Shown here: in pieces, positions 7,504 to 15,240 of the stretch
How the letters are laid out: every line of letters begins with the position of its first letter
How positions within the stretch are numbered: the first letter of the stretch is position 1
DNA from: Bradyrhizobium sp. CB1015
GTDB lineage: Bacteria; Pseudomonadota; Alphaproteobacteria; Rhizobiales; Xanthobacteraceae
Reading direction: 5' to 3'
Length of the DNA: 64,000 bases
Assembly: GCF_025200925.1 (NCBI RefSeq)
Contig: NZ_CP104174.1
Coordinates: forward strand, 6,758,001 to 6,822,000
Translations under genes and position numbers: made by a program
Notes under the pieces: generated by a model
The model's input: only the letters and a program-made list of their open reading frames with translations
Databases searched by the model: none
Told to the model about the DNA's origin: nothing

Positions 7504-7797
7504 TCATGGCTTCGATGACTTCGATGATGCGGACGCGGGTCTGCCTTGCGTTGCCGGCCGCTCCAATGCGCGCAAGGCTTGCCGAAAAAAATCGAGGTCC
7601 ATCTGCTGGCGGCCCACCAGCCGCTCGAGTTCGGCTATGCGGGCATTGGCAAGCGCTAGCGCGGAGCGCTTGTCGTCGTAGGTCGCTAGCGGCTTGAGCT
7701 TGCGGGGGCCAGGTTTCGGTCCGGGCTTCCGGTTCAAACCGTCCGGCCCATCGGCGTTCCAGGCTTTGATCCAGTCATGAAGGCTTGTGGACTGCAC
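7504..7797 (-). CDS. IS3-family OrfA, N-terminally truncated
   Basis: A 97-codon frame that opens with GTG inside the 44-bp repeat. TSLHDWIKAWNADGPDGLNR is the end of a helix-turn-helix, followed by a Pro/Lys linker and the leucine-zipper-like ALANARIAELERLVGRQQMD, ending FFRQALRALE. Typical OrfA proteins carry roughly 30-50 further residues at the N-terminus, so the DNA-binding part is incomplete and the element is probably inactive. Confidence 0.7.
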   Translation of the reverse strand: MQSTSLHDWIKAWNADGPDGLNRKPGPKPGPRKLKPLATYDDKRSALALANARIAELERLVGRQQMDLDFFRQALRALERPATQGRPASASSKSSKP

Positions 7798-7993
7798 CCC
7801 TGAAGTGAGACACGATAATTACAGTGACAGGCATTTCGAGGATGACCTGTGGCAGGACGAGGAACGAAACGTCAGTTTCCGACGGCTTACAAATTGAAGG
7901 GCGCCTCTGTTGACGGTGTGCCTTGAAACAGCGCAAGCGTTAGTCGAACGTCGCAAAATTCTGGGACGAATTGCCGGAGAGGAATTGCGGCGC

Positions 7994-8191
7994 TTATCGG
8001 ATAAGGTTCTCGATGTTTGGCCCCGCTTTGCGAAGTACGATGTGGCATGCCCCGTCACCGCCGGTCAGCGAGACGGCCATCCCGACGAAACCCTCCTCCG
8101 CAATGGACAATTCGCGAAGAATAGTCATGGCCGGCTTGTCACCCATTCGCGGGAGCAACGTCACGGTATTGGCACCTGACATTTCGAGCAT
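7994..8191 (-). CDS. Hypothetical 65-residue protein
   Basis: Third gene of a tight minus-strand cluster (8570 to 7994). Starts MLEMSGANTVTLLPRMGDKP and ends GDGACHIVLRKAGPNIENLI. The start overlaps the end of the preceding gene by 31 nt, indicating translational coupling; MSGAN three codons later is an alternative start. No signal peptide; function unknown. Confidence 0.5.
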   Translation of the reverse strand: MLEMSGANTVTLLPRMGDKPAMTILRELSIAEEGFVGMAVSLTGGDGACHIVLRKAGPNIENLIR

Positions 8192-8379
8192 TGGAAGCTG
8201 CTGGTCTGCGGATCAATGCAGGCAAACCCGACCGGCACATGATCGGCGCGTGTAGCGGTGTTCCCCCTCACATAGGCGTAGCCATCCGCCTGTGAGAGCC
8301 GCGCCACATCCAGCCTCCCACAACGTGGACACTCAAGATCTACAGTCCATTTGTCGCGCAGGGTCTCGCACGTGGTCAT
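8161..8379 (-). CDS. Small zinc-ribbon-like protein
   Basis: A 72-residue protein with two CxxC pairs: LECPRCGRLDVARLSQADGY near the N-terminus and SFQCSKCQVPIP at the C-terminus, spaced like a small zinc ribbon. The ATG overlaps the stop of the upstream gene (8376-8570) by 4 nt, so they are coupled. Probably a zinc-binding nucleic-acid or protein interaction module. Function unknown. Confidence 0.6.
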   Translation of the reverse strand: MTTCETLRDKWTVDLECPRCGRLDVARLSQADGYAYVRGNTATRADHVPVGFACIDPQTSSFQCSKCQVPIP

Positions 8380-8570
8380 TCGCGGCTTTTTGGGACGTAA
8401 CCACGCGCCCCCAGCTGATCGGCCTGGCCAGAATCAATGAATTCCTGGGCCTGCGCCTTGGTGGCGAAGGTGATGAGTCCATTGCCGACTACACCACCCT
8501 CGAGGAGTTCGGCCACTACGTATTTCCCTCCAATGGAGGGGCAAGTCGTCCAGCCGATGCGGTTTTTCAT
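8376..8570 (-). CDS. Hypothetical 64-residue protein
   Basis: First gene of the three-gene cluster: MKNRIGWTTCPSIGGKYVVA, a beta-rich start, then LITFATKAQAQEFIDSGQAD, a typical small alpha/beta domain. The 4-nt ATGA overlap with 8161-8379 indicates an operon. Function not recognised. Confidence 0.6.
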   Translation of the reverse strand: MKNRIGWTTCPSIGGKYVVAELLEGGVVGNGLITFATKAQAQEFIDSGQADQLGARGYVPKSRE

Positions 8571-8683
8571 TCGTCGAGTATGCGCCGTGGCCGGTCAACA
8601 TACCAGCCCGAACCTCACCACAATCCGAACTGATCCATCGTCCAAGATTGAGGAATGCTTGGAAGTCGGGTAGCTTGGCATCA

Positions 8684-8753
8684 TCACCGATCCGATCTGG
8701 GCATTTCCGGTGAGAGACGCTACAGCGCTCCCGCCTTATCCGGGAGCAATTGC
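8684..8753 (+). promoter_or_regulatory. Structured leader RNA element, copy E
   Basis: TCACCG (8684-8689) pairs with CGGTGA (8708-8713); the core GCTCCCGCC is at 8727-8735. GCTCCCG (8727-8733) is a perfect 7-bp complement of CGGGAGC (8741-8747), which contains the GGGAG ribosome site of the DUF6894 gene 7 nt before its ATG. The best example in the window of complete masking of a ribosome site. Confidence 0.7.
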
Positions 8754-8999
8754 ATGCGTAGGTACTTTTTCGATCAGCGCGAAGGTGACGAGATGATCCC
8801 CGACGAACAGGGGATAGATCTCGTTTCGCTGGAGGTAATGCGGCACGAAGCAACCTTGGCGCTGGCACACTTGGCCAGGGATGAAATTCGCCGCTGCACG
8901 ATCGATGCTCCTGCACGCCGTCTTGCAATCAACGTGCGTGACGAAGAAGGACCGGTCTTACGGGCGACGTTCACCTTCGAGATCAGACGTTTTCAGTGA
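8754..8999 (+). CDS. DUF6894 family protein
   Basis: An 81-residue protein beginning MRRYFFDQREGDEMIPDEQG, the family signature (RYFF, then D-x-x-G), then a long helix MRHEATLALAHLARDEIRR and a C-terminal beta part INVRDEEGPVLRATFTFEIR. The ATG at 8754 is favoured over an in-frame upstream ATG because GGGAG lies 7 nt before it. Paralogue of 5514-5675. Its 3' end overlaps a convergent miniprotein gene by 17 nt. Function of the family is unknown. Confidence 0.8.
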   Translation: MRRYFFDQREGDEMIPDEQGIDLVSLEVMRHEATLALAHLARDEIRRCTIDAPARRLAINVRDEEGPVLRATFTFEIRRFQ

Positions 9000-9132
9000 G
9001 GCCATAACCGCCTCGCTCGGCGCGAAAGATCGCCAACGCCCGATGCGCCGGCAATAGAGCCATCACAGTAATCAAAAGCAAGAGAAACAGCGGGGCGACC
9101 ACCGGCGGCATCGACCAAAACGCCGTGAAAAT
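8983..9132 (-). CDS. Single-helix membrane miniprotein (family member D), apparent ATT start
   Basis: 49 codons from an ATT at 9132: F-T-A-F-W-S-M-P-P-V-V-A-P-L-F then a hydrophobic helix (LLLLITVMALL) and a tail ending GGYGLTENV. W-x-x-PP aligns with the EW-x-VPP motif of the other members, so translation should begin before the Trp, yet no ATG, GTG or TTG exists there in frame. GAGG lies 7 nt before the ATT at the normal spacing. Either a rare ATT start or a mutated ATG; the internal ATG at 9111 would give 42 residues. Confidence 0.4.
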   Translation of the reverse strand: MFTAFWSMPPVVAPLFLLLLITVMALLPAHRALAIFRAERGGYGLTENV

Positions 9133-9210
9133 GGAGACACCTCGTCTTCAGCGGGAGCGCACTTAACGCTCGGAGACCGACGGATGCCGACGAATGGGCC
9201 GTTATCGGGT
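9133..9210 (-). promoter_or_regulatory. Structured leader RNA element, copy D
   Basis: Gene-sense core GCTCCCGCT (9158-9150) lies 17 nt before the putative ATT start, preceded by CGGTCTCCGAGCGTTAAGTGC. The first hairpin and the pairing to the GAGG ribosome site are weaker than in other copies. Upstream, AACGGCCCAT and GCGCTCGCTAT are shared with copy A, so this belongs to the same group. Confidence 0.45.
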
Positions 9211-9371
9211 GTCATCAAGCGTCCGCCAGTGGAATAGCGAGCGCTTTGAGGCGTTCCGGCCGCGACATCGGACCACGAGAAAGCGGTAGCTAATGCTGTC
9301 GAAAGAGCGCATGGTGGCTTGAAGGGCTAAGCCGACACCAGCGCCCGAGCATCGGCAAAAGGCGGGCGTAC

Positions 9372-9773
9372 ATGACAACTCGCTCGCGACGGGAAGTGGT
9401 CACCTTCAAGCATTCATTCCAGATCAGGGGCATCGAGCATCCCCTGCCTGCTGGAAGCTACCAGGTCATCACAGACGAGGAGATGATCGAGGGACTTTCC
9501 TTCGCGTCTTATCGCCGCGTTGCGACCATGATCATCGTGCCGGCAGACTCCTCGCATGGTTCCAGGATGGAAATGTTTTCCATCGGCTCCATCGACTGGC
9601 GGATGCACAACGGATCGACGCGAGCACGCCGGATGACTGACGAGCCACTCGATCTTGACAAGCATCGCGGGATGGCGGCGCAGAAAGCGACGGAAATTCG
9701 CCGCGCAATGACGGATGTCGAGAGCCGTGCGTGGGACTACGCGAACGGCAAAGCGCGCTGGAAAGCGGACTAA
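9372..9773 (+). CDS. Hypothetical protein, free-standing form of the domain fused to OpgC at 21014
   Basis: A 133-residue soluble protein. TFKHSFQIRGIEHPLPAGSY then QVITDEEMIEGLSFASYRRV matches residues 12-55 of the 520-residue protein at 21014-22576 (FRNPFRIASIERLLPAGSYE, VITDEELMEGSSVPSFRCVA). Both then have an -IDWR/-STDL segment, LDLDKHRGM/VDIDKHRDM and a closing helix. Function unknown; the repeated LPAGSYxVITDEE core suggests a small beta domain. No signal peptide. Confidence 0.7.
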   Translation: MTTRSRREVVTFKHSFQIRGIEHPLPAGSYQVITDEEMIEGLSFASYRRVATMIIVPADSSHGSRMEMFSIGSIDWRMHNGSTRARRMTDEPLDLDKHRGMAAQKATEIRRAMTDVESRAWDYANGKARWKAD

Positions 9774-9964
9774 TGTCGGTCGCGGCCTCATGGCCGGGGA
9801 GCGGCCGCCAAGGCACGCTTCGTGCTGAATATCTACGCTGCGAGCCTGTCGCCTGACGACATAAGGCATCGCGATCTCATCGCGGCGTTCTGGCGGATTT
9901 TGCCCGGCTCGATGGGCAGGGCTGAAGCTGTGCCGGCTTCGGCCAACGGCAACGGATTAGTCGC

Positions 9965-10096
9965 ATGGCCCTTGAACAAGCTTGTTTCACCAGTTTCGAG
10001 TACGACCGCATGGTCGTCCAGTTCTCGATGCGCGACGGCGCGAAGGTCATCCCCTGCGCGATCTCGACCTCCGCAAGTCGCTCACAACCGAGGTAG
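9965..10096 (+). pseudogene. Truncated DUF1488-like fragment
   Basis: 43 codons: MALEQACFTSFEYDRMVVQF then SMRDGAKVIPCAISTSA. FEYDRMVVxFxMRDGxKxIPCAISTSA is the N-terminal half of a DUF1488 subgroup; the rest (normally another 40 or more residues) is lost to an early stop. Not close to the copies at 1180, 18650 or 26471. Confidence 0.5.
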
Positions 10097-10118
10097 TGAA
10101 ATACAAGGGAGATCATGC

Positions 10119-10319
10119 TTGAAGGGCGACATAGTCAACAGTGCTGGCGTACACGTCGTCGTGGTGATCGATTCCGCTATTTTCGACCTTAAGGGCCGGA
10201 AGCTTTACGATCTGAAGGGCAGCAGGATTTATCGGCTCTCCGGTGAACTGGTGGGTCACCTCAGCGAAACCGGCGGCTCCTTAAAAAGGCTCGACAAGTC
10301 GACGGACAGTTTGTTCTAG
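10119..10319 (+). CDS. Hypothetical 66-residue repetitive beta protein, TTG start
   Basis: Begins at a TTG with GGGAG 7 nt upstream. VHVVVVIDSAIFDLKGRKLY then DLKGSRIYRLSGELVGHLSE: a repeating strand-turn pattern (x-DLKG-x-x-x-Y-x-L-x-G) of about 10 residues. Such YD-like or WG-like repeats form small beta sheets. The preceding frame is a DUF1488 remnant. Function unknown. Confidence 0.5.
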   Translation: MKGDIVNSAGVHVVVVIDSAIFDLKGRKLYDLKGSRIYRLSGELVGHLSETGGSLKRLDKSTDSLF

Positions 10320-10487
10320 CAACTTCCGTATTGAGGCGTCGTCGTAGGACCCGAATGACACAGGACGTTTGACGAAGGCGGCGAGAAATCGTGAATCTAA
10401 GGCCGCCGCCAGCGACGGACGAACACACCGAAGCCAAAGCCGAAGTCGTGTCTACCGGGGCCCATCTCATAAGTTAGGAGGGATCAC

Positions 10488-10703
10488 GTGCCAGGGATGA
10501 TCAGAGACCGCGCCTTCGGCCGTCAGGGCTCAACCGCCGCAGCACGAGAAGCCAACAAGATGTTCCGAAAAGTGGAGGCCGCGCCGAGCGAGGATGGCAA
10601 GGCCGACAAAGCGTTCCAAGCCAACCGCGAGCGTCTCAAAGCCGAGCGATTGGCGCGAGAATCCGAGCGTCCCATCAAACCGACAATAAGGCCCGCTAGG
10701 TGA
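10488..10703 (+). CDS. Small basic hypothetical protein, GTG start
   Basis: 71 residues from a GTG with AGGAGG 6 nt upstream, a strong site. MPGMIRDRAFGRQGSTAAAR, then KVEAAPSEDGKADKAFQANR and ERLKAERLARESERPIKP. Helical, highly charged and without hydrophobic core, so perhaps nucleic-acid associated. The TGA stop overlaps a GTG that begins the decayed gene downstream. Confidence 0.55.
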   Translation: MPGMIRDRAFGRQGSTAAAREANKMFRKVEAAPSEDGKADKAFQANRERLKAERLARESERPIKPTIRPAR

Positions 10704-10930
10704 CGTCGCATCATCGCGAAGCGAGGCAGGCGATCGTTCGCGAGTGGGACCACTGGATCAAGACGCAGCCGCTGGATGGAAACGCCTGAGCACGCGACGC
10801 GCGGCGATCTTTTTTCTCGAGATCAAAGCCAGACGCGAGCCAACATTACTCGGTTTTCGGTCAGGCGCGGCGGACAAATAGGAGATCGTCCATCAATGGC
10901 TCGTGGCGGAGCAGCGGATCCAAGCTAGGC
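10700..10930 (+). pseudogene. Decayed small gene (REARxAIVREWD family)
   Basis: Starts at GTG 10700 overlapping the previous stop: TSHHREARQAIVREWDHWIK, TQPLDGNA, then a stop. Continuing in another frame, FFLEIKARREPTLLGFRSGA, ADK, stop, EIVHQWLVAEQ. The pieces match the layout of a small rhizobial protein of about 75 residues, broken by a stop, a frameshift and a second stop. Confidence 0.55.
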
Positions 10931-11306
10931 AATTGTGACTAGGCTGAGAACCGAAAGCGAGAAAGGACGCCAGCTGCGCCGTTACCGCTTCGTCTCGTTT
11001 CACCTCCTGCGACAGCATGCAAATGAAATAGGGACCGCGTTTCAGCGACCCCGCCGGATAATCAAAAATGATCTTGATGAAATAGCCCGGTATCGGACCC
11101 TATACCCCTCCAGCTCCAAAGCAGATTCCGTAGAACCACGGTGAAACAAAAAGGTCCCGGCGCAACAGCTGTTGGCATATGCCAACTCACGCGGACGCTC
11201 CATCTGCCATTACTGATGTGGACGCAAATTGCAGAGATGCTCTGACCGTTCGGCTGAGCGAGAACTTGACTTATAAAGAACAGACGCATTGAAGCGTCCG
11301 AGTTTG
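10931..11306. other. Intergenic stretch, no supported feature
   Basis: Short open frames here lack ribosome sites and protein-like composition. I see no repeat, RNA gene or leader element in this stretch. Confidence 0.5.
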
Positions 11307-11414
11307 TCACCAAACCAGCTTGAGAAGACCGACAAGCAGTCCTGACAGGCTTATCGTGAGCGCAACATCAACAAGGAGGAGCAGCCCTGCAAGAATGCCC
11401 CGGTTCGATCTCAC
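11307..11414 (-). CDS. Single-helix membrane miniprotein, GTG start
   Basis: 35 residues: MRSNRGILAGLLLLVDVALT then ISLSGLLVGLLKLVW, one long hydrophobic helix. The GTG start overlaps the stop of the DUF3606 gene by 4 nt (GTGA), so it is probably translated by coupling. It lacks the W-x-x-PP motif of the leader-associated miniproteins and has no leader of its own. Confidence 0.45.
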   Translation of the reverse strand: MRSNRGILAGLLLLVDVALTISLSGLLVGLLKLVW

Positions 11415-11536
11415 CTTATCAATTCCTTGCGGACCGCAGCGGCAGAATTGCCGACCTTGTCTATTACCTGCTGTAGGCGAGCGCGCGTTATGGCGAGTTC
11501 GCGGACCCAATATTTGACCTCATGATCCTCGTTCAT
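11411..11536 (-). CDS. DUF3606 family protein
   Basis: 41 residues: MNEDHEVKYWVRELAITRAR then LQQVIDKVGNSAAAVRKELI. The V-x-YW-x-x-EL-x-I-x-R-x-RL-x-x-V-x-KVGNSA-x-AVR-x-EL pattern is diagnostic of DUF3606, a family of tiny helical proteins frequent in rhizobia and often stress-induced; function unknown. It lies directly upstream of, and overlaps, the miniprotein at 11307. Confidence 0.75.
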   Translation of the reverse strand: MNEDHEVKYWVRELAITRARLQQVIDKVGNSAAAVRKELIR

Positions 11537-11878
11537 GTTGATCTTGCTGCGGTCAGGTTGACCCCCCTGGTCAGCTTATTCATGTGACGTCCCCATCCGG
11601 GCTGCGGAAATTTTCGTAACCTGCGTTGGAAAACTGGAAATCGCTCCGCGAGTGGCCCACTCGGCTGCGCTCTCGCTAGAGGTGGCGACCGAGCCACCCG
11701 AATACAAGGCTTTCACGGCGGGTAAGACAAAACGGATGAATGGCGTACTGCGCGATCAGGACTAAATGGCGCAGCGCTTGTTCCAAATCGTCATCGTCGC
11801 TGCGCACCGACTTATCGCGACCGGCACACGACGTTTAGTGCTCGCTATTGGCTAACCGAAAGCGTAGGGTGGCTGGCA
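11537..11878. other. Intergenic stretch upstream of leader F
   Basis: No gene supported. Near its right end (about 11838-11851) is GTGCTCGCTATTGG, a motif also found 55-65 nt upstream of leaders A and D and, in altered form, B; it may be part of a shared promoter. Confidence 0.4.
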
Positions 11879-11955
11879 TCACCGTATTATCAACGGCAAC
11901 GACCGGTGACTGAGGGTCACGTGCGCTCCCGCCAACGAATTAGCAGGAGCGTTCG
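11879..11955 (+). promoter_or_regulatory. Structured leader RNA element, copy F
   Basis: TCACCG (11879-11884) pairs with CGGTGA (11904-11909), followed by CTGAGGG; core GCTCCCGCC at 11925-11933. CGCTCC (11924-11929) pairs with GGAGCG (11946-11951), which includes the AGGAG ribosome site of the 32-codon gene. Confidence 0.7.
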
Positions 11956-12054
11956 ATGTCGCGTTTTCGCGCCGCGGAGTGGATCGTCCCGCCGGTGATC
12001 GTGCCACTGTTTCTTCTGCTTCTCGTATGTGCGGCGGCCATCCTCAACTGTTAG
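11956..12054 (+). CDS. Single-helix membrane miniprotein (family member F)
   Basis: 32 residues, MSRFRAAEWIVPPVIVPLF then a helix ending CAAAILNC. EWIVPPVIVPLFLLLL matches members B (EWLVPPLLVPVF) and H (EWLIPPVLLPIF). AGGAG lies 6 nt before the ATG. Short basic head, then a Pro-Pro kink and one membrane helix. Function unknown. Confidence 0.65.
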   Translation: MSRFRAAEWIVPPVIVPLFLLLLVCAAAILNC

Positions 12055-12257
12055 CACGACGCTCTTGGCCTGCTCGGTCACAAGGAGAACTTATCACGCA
12101 GACGCCATTTCTGCGCGGCGCGGAAAGACCGTCATGATGCGCCTTGCGCGAACTCGGCGCGAGGGCAACATGGGCGTCCACATCGTTACGTCGCTCGCGA
12201 CGCATATTGCAGCCGAATGGGCTGGAAGAACTCAGACCCCAATTGGAGATAGACATC

Positions 12258-12392
12258 ATGGCCAAGGGACAGCAACGCGGCAATCGCGAAGCCAAGAAAC
12301 CGAAGAAGGAAAAGGCAAAGGTGATCGCAGCGGCGCCGAGCCGCAAAGAGGCCGCCTGGCAGCCGGACTTCGGTCCTGCAAAGAAGAAGTAA
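12258..12392 (+). CDS. Small lysine-rich protein
   Basis: 44 residues: MAKGQQRGNREAKKPKKEKA then KVIAAAPSRKEAAWQPDFGP. GGAG 9 nt upstream marks the start. Strongly basic and disordered, of a kind widespread in rhizobia; possibly RNA- or DNA-binding. No operon partner is evident. Confidence 0.65.
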   Translation: MAKGQQRGNREAKKPKKEKAKVIAAAPSRKEAAWQPDFGPAKKK

Positions 12393-12559
12393 GAGGAGGT
12401 CGAAGCTTTATTTCGATGGCTTCCAAGATCCCGAGCGAGATGACGTTGGAAGTAGCTCGCCAATTCCCTCTATCAGTCCTGGAAAGTCATTTTTGACATC
12501 ACAAACGGTACAAGGCCGTTAAGCGTTGAAGCGATCGCTGACGGCGCTGAGCTTCTCCT

Positions 12560-12617
12560 TGATGCCAATCGACGGCGGTACTAACAGGCGCTCCCGCCTC
12601 CTAGCTGGAGACTCACC
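12560..12617 (+). promoter_or_regulatory. Structured leader RNA element, copy G
   Basis: Core GCTCCCGCC at 12590-12598, 19 nt before the ATG. CTCC can pair with the GGAG ribosome site either from the core or from the adjacent CCTCCTAGCTGGAG hairpin. The upstream TCACCG/CGGTGA stem is not clear; this is the most divergent copy. Confidence 0.45.
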
Positions 12618-12770
12618 ATGTGCGAGAAGTGCATCGAACTCGATAGGAGAATTGAGCATTACCAAAAGCTCTCAAGCTGCATAGCCGACCAGATCGCGCA
12701 AGAGGGAATCCGCTTTCTTATTGCAAAGTACTGCGCAGACAAGAAAGCGATTCATCCGGATCAGGGATGA
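12618..12770 (+). CDS. Hypothetical 50-residue protein MCEKC
   Basis: MCEKCIELDRRIEHYQKLSS, CIADQIAQEGIRFLIAKYCA, DKKAIHPDQG. GGAG 8 nt upstream. Amphipathic helices with four cysteines, two in an N-terminal CxxC pattern. Soluble. It belongs to neither the miniprotein nor the DUF6894 family but has the same leader. Confidence 0.6.
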   Translation: MCEKCIELDRRIEHYQKLSSCIADQIAQEGIRFLIAKYCADKKAIHPDQG

Positions 12771-13010
12771 AGCCGGCTTCAACTACGATGAGGCGGCGCC
12801 CTCCGGGCTGCATAGTTTTGCGACAAGGGTGACGGCCGAGCAATCGAAAGTATCCGGCCACCTCAGCGATGCCGTCTTAGCCGCTGCGGACAACCCGAAA
12901 GCGGAGGCCTACAGCGGTGGAAGCGCTCGCAATTGTCGGCGTTCGCCGCAATTGAGAACTCGAAATCGGTAGTTTGGCGTACAAGATCGATGAAAGCAGG
13001 GCGAATGCAC

Positions 13011-13208
13011 CTATAGTGCTGCCTGCGAGTTGCAATTCGTCCTTTTCGGCGAGATAGCGACGCCTGTACGGTTTGGCTTGTTTGCTTCGAACTGCTCGCG
13101 TGCCATCTGACGACCGATCAGGCGAGCGAGCGTCTTGAGGGCCTGATCTGCGCGGATTGAAATGACATAAGTGTCAGTGATCGGAATTTCTTCGTTCTCT
13201 TTCCTCAT
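13011..13208 (-). CDS. Hypothetical 65-residue protein
   Basis: Starts MRKENEEIPITDTYVISIRA with AGGA 9 nt upstream, then DQALKTLARLIGRQMAREQF and a polar tail. The middle helix with a preceding strand (YVISIR) looks like a small DNA-binding or adaptor fold. Such short genes are common beside insertion sequences in Bradyrhizobium. Function unknown. Confidence 0.5.
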   Translation of the reverse strand: MRKENEEIPITDTYVISIRADQALKTLARLIGRQMAREQFEANKPNRTGVAISPKRTNCNSQAAL

Positions 13209-13337
13209 GAATGAAGTCCTAAAGACCGCCAAGAAAATCGTGCTCGGGCCGGCACGCGTTATGTTTTCTGGATTCGGACGGCCAAGCTCAGCGCAGCCGG
13301 AACACTAATGTTTGCGGCCGTGACGAAGCGTTGAGTG

Positions 13338-13400
13338 TGGTTGCGGGGTGATTTGAACCTGTGGGCTAAGCCATTGATGTTATTGGGCTCGATTTCGGAC
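13338..13400 (-). other. Degenerate tRNA-Met-like 3' fragment
   Basis: TGGTTGCGGGGTGATTTGAA followed by CCTG is close to the reverse complement of the acceptor and T-arm of an initiator-type tRNA-Met (CCA end, GGTTCAAATC), with a 3-4 nt deletion; further in, TTATTGGGCTC resembles the anticodon arm. Similarity decays quickly. Possibly a remnant attachment site. Confidence 0.3.
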
Positions 13401-13678
13401 AAAAAGTAACCCCAGCAAGTCGTTCAGACTGCTGAGGTAATTTGCCAACTTGGTTGCGGGAGGCGCAACCACCGATACCGACATTCCGTTCAGGTAGCGA
13501 TCTGACCGAGGGCGCTCCCTGCGTCCCGAACGCAGTGAGCATCTTCTAAGTCATTGATTTTCTTGATACAGCAGCCCTACCGATCGCGTTCTGTTCACGA
13601 TCGTTTCGCCCAATTCGTTGCGATTTCATTGCGGCATTCCTCGACGAGAACGAGAGCTGACGACGAAATGAGATCACC

Positions 13679-13686
13679 TAATGCGA
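13679..13686. repeat. 8-bp target duplication of IS256 copy 1 (left)
   Basis: TAATGCGA is repeated at 15111-15118 directly beyond the other end of the element. Length 8 is normal for IS256-family insertion. Confidence 0.85.
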
Positions 13687-15110
13687 GATCGTGTCCCTGA
13701 GCGTGGTGTAACTGGCGGTGGGACACCGCGTTCGCCGGCAAGAGCCGGACTGGTCAGCTGGCGATAGCCGGGAGGCTGACGGTTGGATCATCGCTCAACG
13801 GCGCGATGGTTTCCAGGGTCATGTAACGGGCGCGCTGGACGGCCCATTCATCATTCTGTTCGAGCAGGATCGCGCCGATGAGGCGGACGATAGCGTCCTC
13901 ATTGGGGAAGATGCCGACGACCTCGGTCCGGCGCTTGATCTCGCCGTTGAGGCGCTCGATCGGGTTGGTCGAGTGCAGCTTGGTGCGGTGCTGCGGCGGG
14001 AACGTCATGTAGGCCAGCACATCGGTCTCGGCCTCGTCGAGGAAGCCGGCGAGCTTGGGTAGCTTGGGGCGGAGCTGATCGGCGACCTTCCGCCATTGCG
14101 CTCGTGCGGCCTCGGCATCGTCCTGGGCAAACGCAGTGGCGATGAAGGCGGAGACGACACGCCGTCCACTTTTGCCGGCATGGGCCAGCGCGTTGCGCAT
14201 GAAGTGCACGCGGCAACGCTGCCAACTGGCGTTGAGCACCTTGGCGACGGTCGCCTTGATGCCCTCGTGGGCGTCGGAGACGACCAGCTTGACGCCGCGC
14301 AGGCCGCGGCGGGCGAGCTTGCGCAGGAACGCCGTCCAGAATGTCTCGGCCTCCGAGGGACCAATGTCCATGCCGAGAACTTCGCGCCGGCCATCGCTGT
14401 TGACGCCGACCGCGACGATCACCGCGACCGACACGATGCGCCCCTGCTGGCGCACCTTCACGTAGGTGGCGTCGATCCACAGATAGGGCCAATCGCCCTC
14501 GATCGGGCGAGCGAGGAACGCCTTCACCTTGTCATCGATCTCCGCGCACAGCCGCGAGACCTGGCTCTTGGAGATGCCGCTCATGCCCATCGCCTGCACC
14601 AGATCGTCGACGGAGCGGGTCGAGACGCCCTGCACATAAGCTTCCTGCACCACGGCGGTGAGCGCCTTCTCGGCCATCCGGCGCGGCTCCAGAAAGCCGG
14701 GGAAGTAGGAGCCTTTGCGCAGCTTGGGAATGCGCAGCTCGACCGTGCCGGCGCGGGTCTCCCAGGTCCGGTCGCGGTAGCCGTTGCGCTGCGCCAGACG
14801 CTCGGGGTTCTTCTCGCCGTAGGCGGCCCCGGTCTGGCCTTCCACTTCCAGCTCCATCAGGCGCTGGGCAGCAAAGCCGATCATCTCGCGCAGCAGATCC
14901 GCATCAGGGGTCTTCTCCACGAGCGTGCGGAGGTTCATCATCTCATCGGTCATCGGTGGTTCCTCGAATCAGGTTGGTGTCAGCAACCCGACCCTACCGG
15001 CGAACTGCCGGTGACCACCGCAAAGCCGCCCGCCCGCTACGGCGCCATGGGAGGGCGCGCGTGCGGACGGCTTTGCTCTACCGAGCTACACCATCACCGG
15101 GGACACGACC
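13687..15110 (-). mobile_element. IS256-family insertion sequence, copy 1 (1,424 bp)
   Basis: Ends GATCGTGTCCC at 13687 and, inverted, GGTCGTGTCCC at 15110, with the inverted repeat continuing through TGGTGTA. Encodes one 399-residue Mutator-type transposase. Flanked by TAATGCGA duplications. The protein is identical to copy 2 at 15660-17083, indicating recent activity. Confidence 0.9.
13754..14953 (-). CDS. IS256-family (Mutator-type) transposase
   Basis: 399 residues. Motifs: [20 protein letters not shown] with the RNGYR signature, [20 protein letters not shown] (first Asp), [20 protein letters not shown] (second Asp and H-E-G), [12 protein letters not shown], and [20 protein letters not shown] (Glu). 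All catalytic residues are present, so the enzyme looks active. It cuts and inserts the element by a DDE mechanism. Identical in sequence to 15817-17016. The ATG at 14953 follows AGGAACCACCG in the transcript. Confidence 0.95.
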   Translation of the reverse strand: MTDEMMNLRTLVEKTPDADLLREMIGFAAQRLMELEVEGQTGAAYGEKNPERLAQRNGYRDRTWETRAGTVELRIPKLRKGSYFPGFLEPRRMAEKALTAVVQEAYVQGVSTRSVDDLVQAMGMSGISKSQVSRLCAEIDDKVKAFLARPIEGDWPYLWIDATYVKVRQQGRIVSVAVIVAVGVNSDGRREVLGMDIGPSEAETFWTAFLRKLARRGLRGVKLVVSDAHEGIKATVAKVLNASWQRCRVHFMRNALAHAGKSGRRVVSAFIATAFAQDDAEAARAQWRKVADQLRPKLPKLAGFLDEAETDVLAYMTFPPQHRTKLHSTNPIERLNGEIKRRTEVVGIFPNEDAIVRLIGAILLEQNDEWAVQRARYMTLETIAPLSDDPTVSLPAIAS

Positions 15111-15240
15111 TAATGCGAGCCGGGGCTGGATCTCGTTTCTCGGCCGGGCGGCGCATTTCCAAATGGCTGGCTTCCAAATGAAGACCTAGCTACCCGCAAG
15201 GTCTTGATTTTCAGCCCTACGAATTGGACCGAGCGACCTT

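Larger units (their letters stand above)
6593..7830 (-). mobile_element. IS3-family element, probably rearranged
   Basis: Contains orfA-like and orfB-like frames on the minus strand. Both ends carry a perfect 44-bp repeat (6593-6636 and 7787-7830) in DIRECT orientation, beginning GTGGACTGCACCCC and ending ACAGTGACAG. IS3 elements end in inverted repeats, so this is not a simple intact copy. The orfA frame starts inside the right repeat and lacks the usual N-terminal helix-turn-helix. Confidence 0.7.

Noticed and set aside
14096..15181. Long frames antisense to the IS256 transposases
   Set aside because: Appear identically opposite both copies and reflect third-position GC of the transposase.
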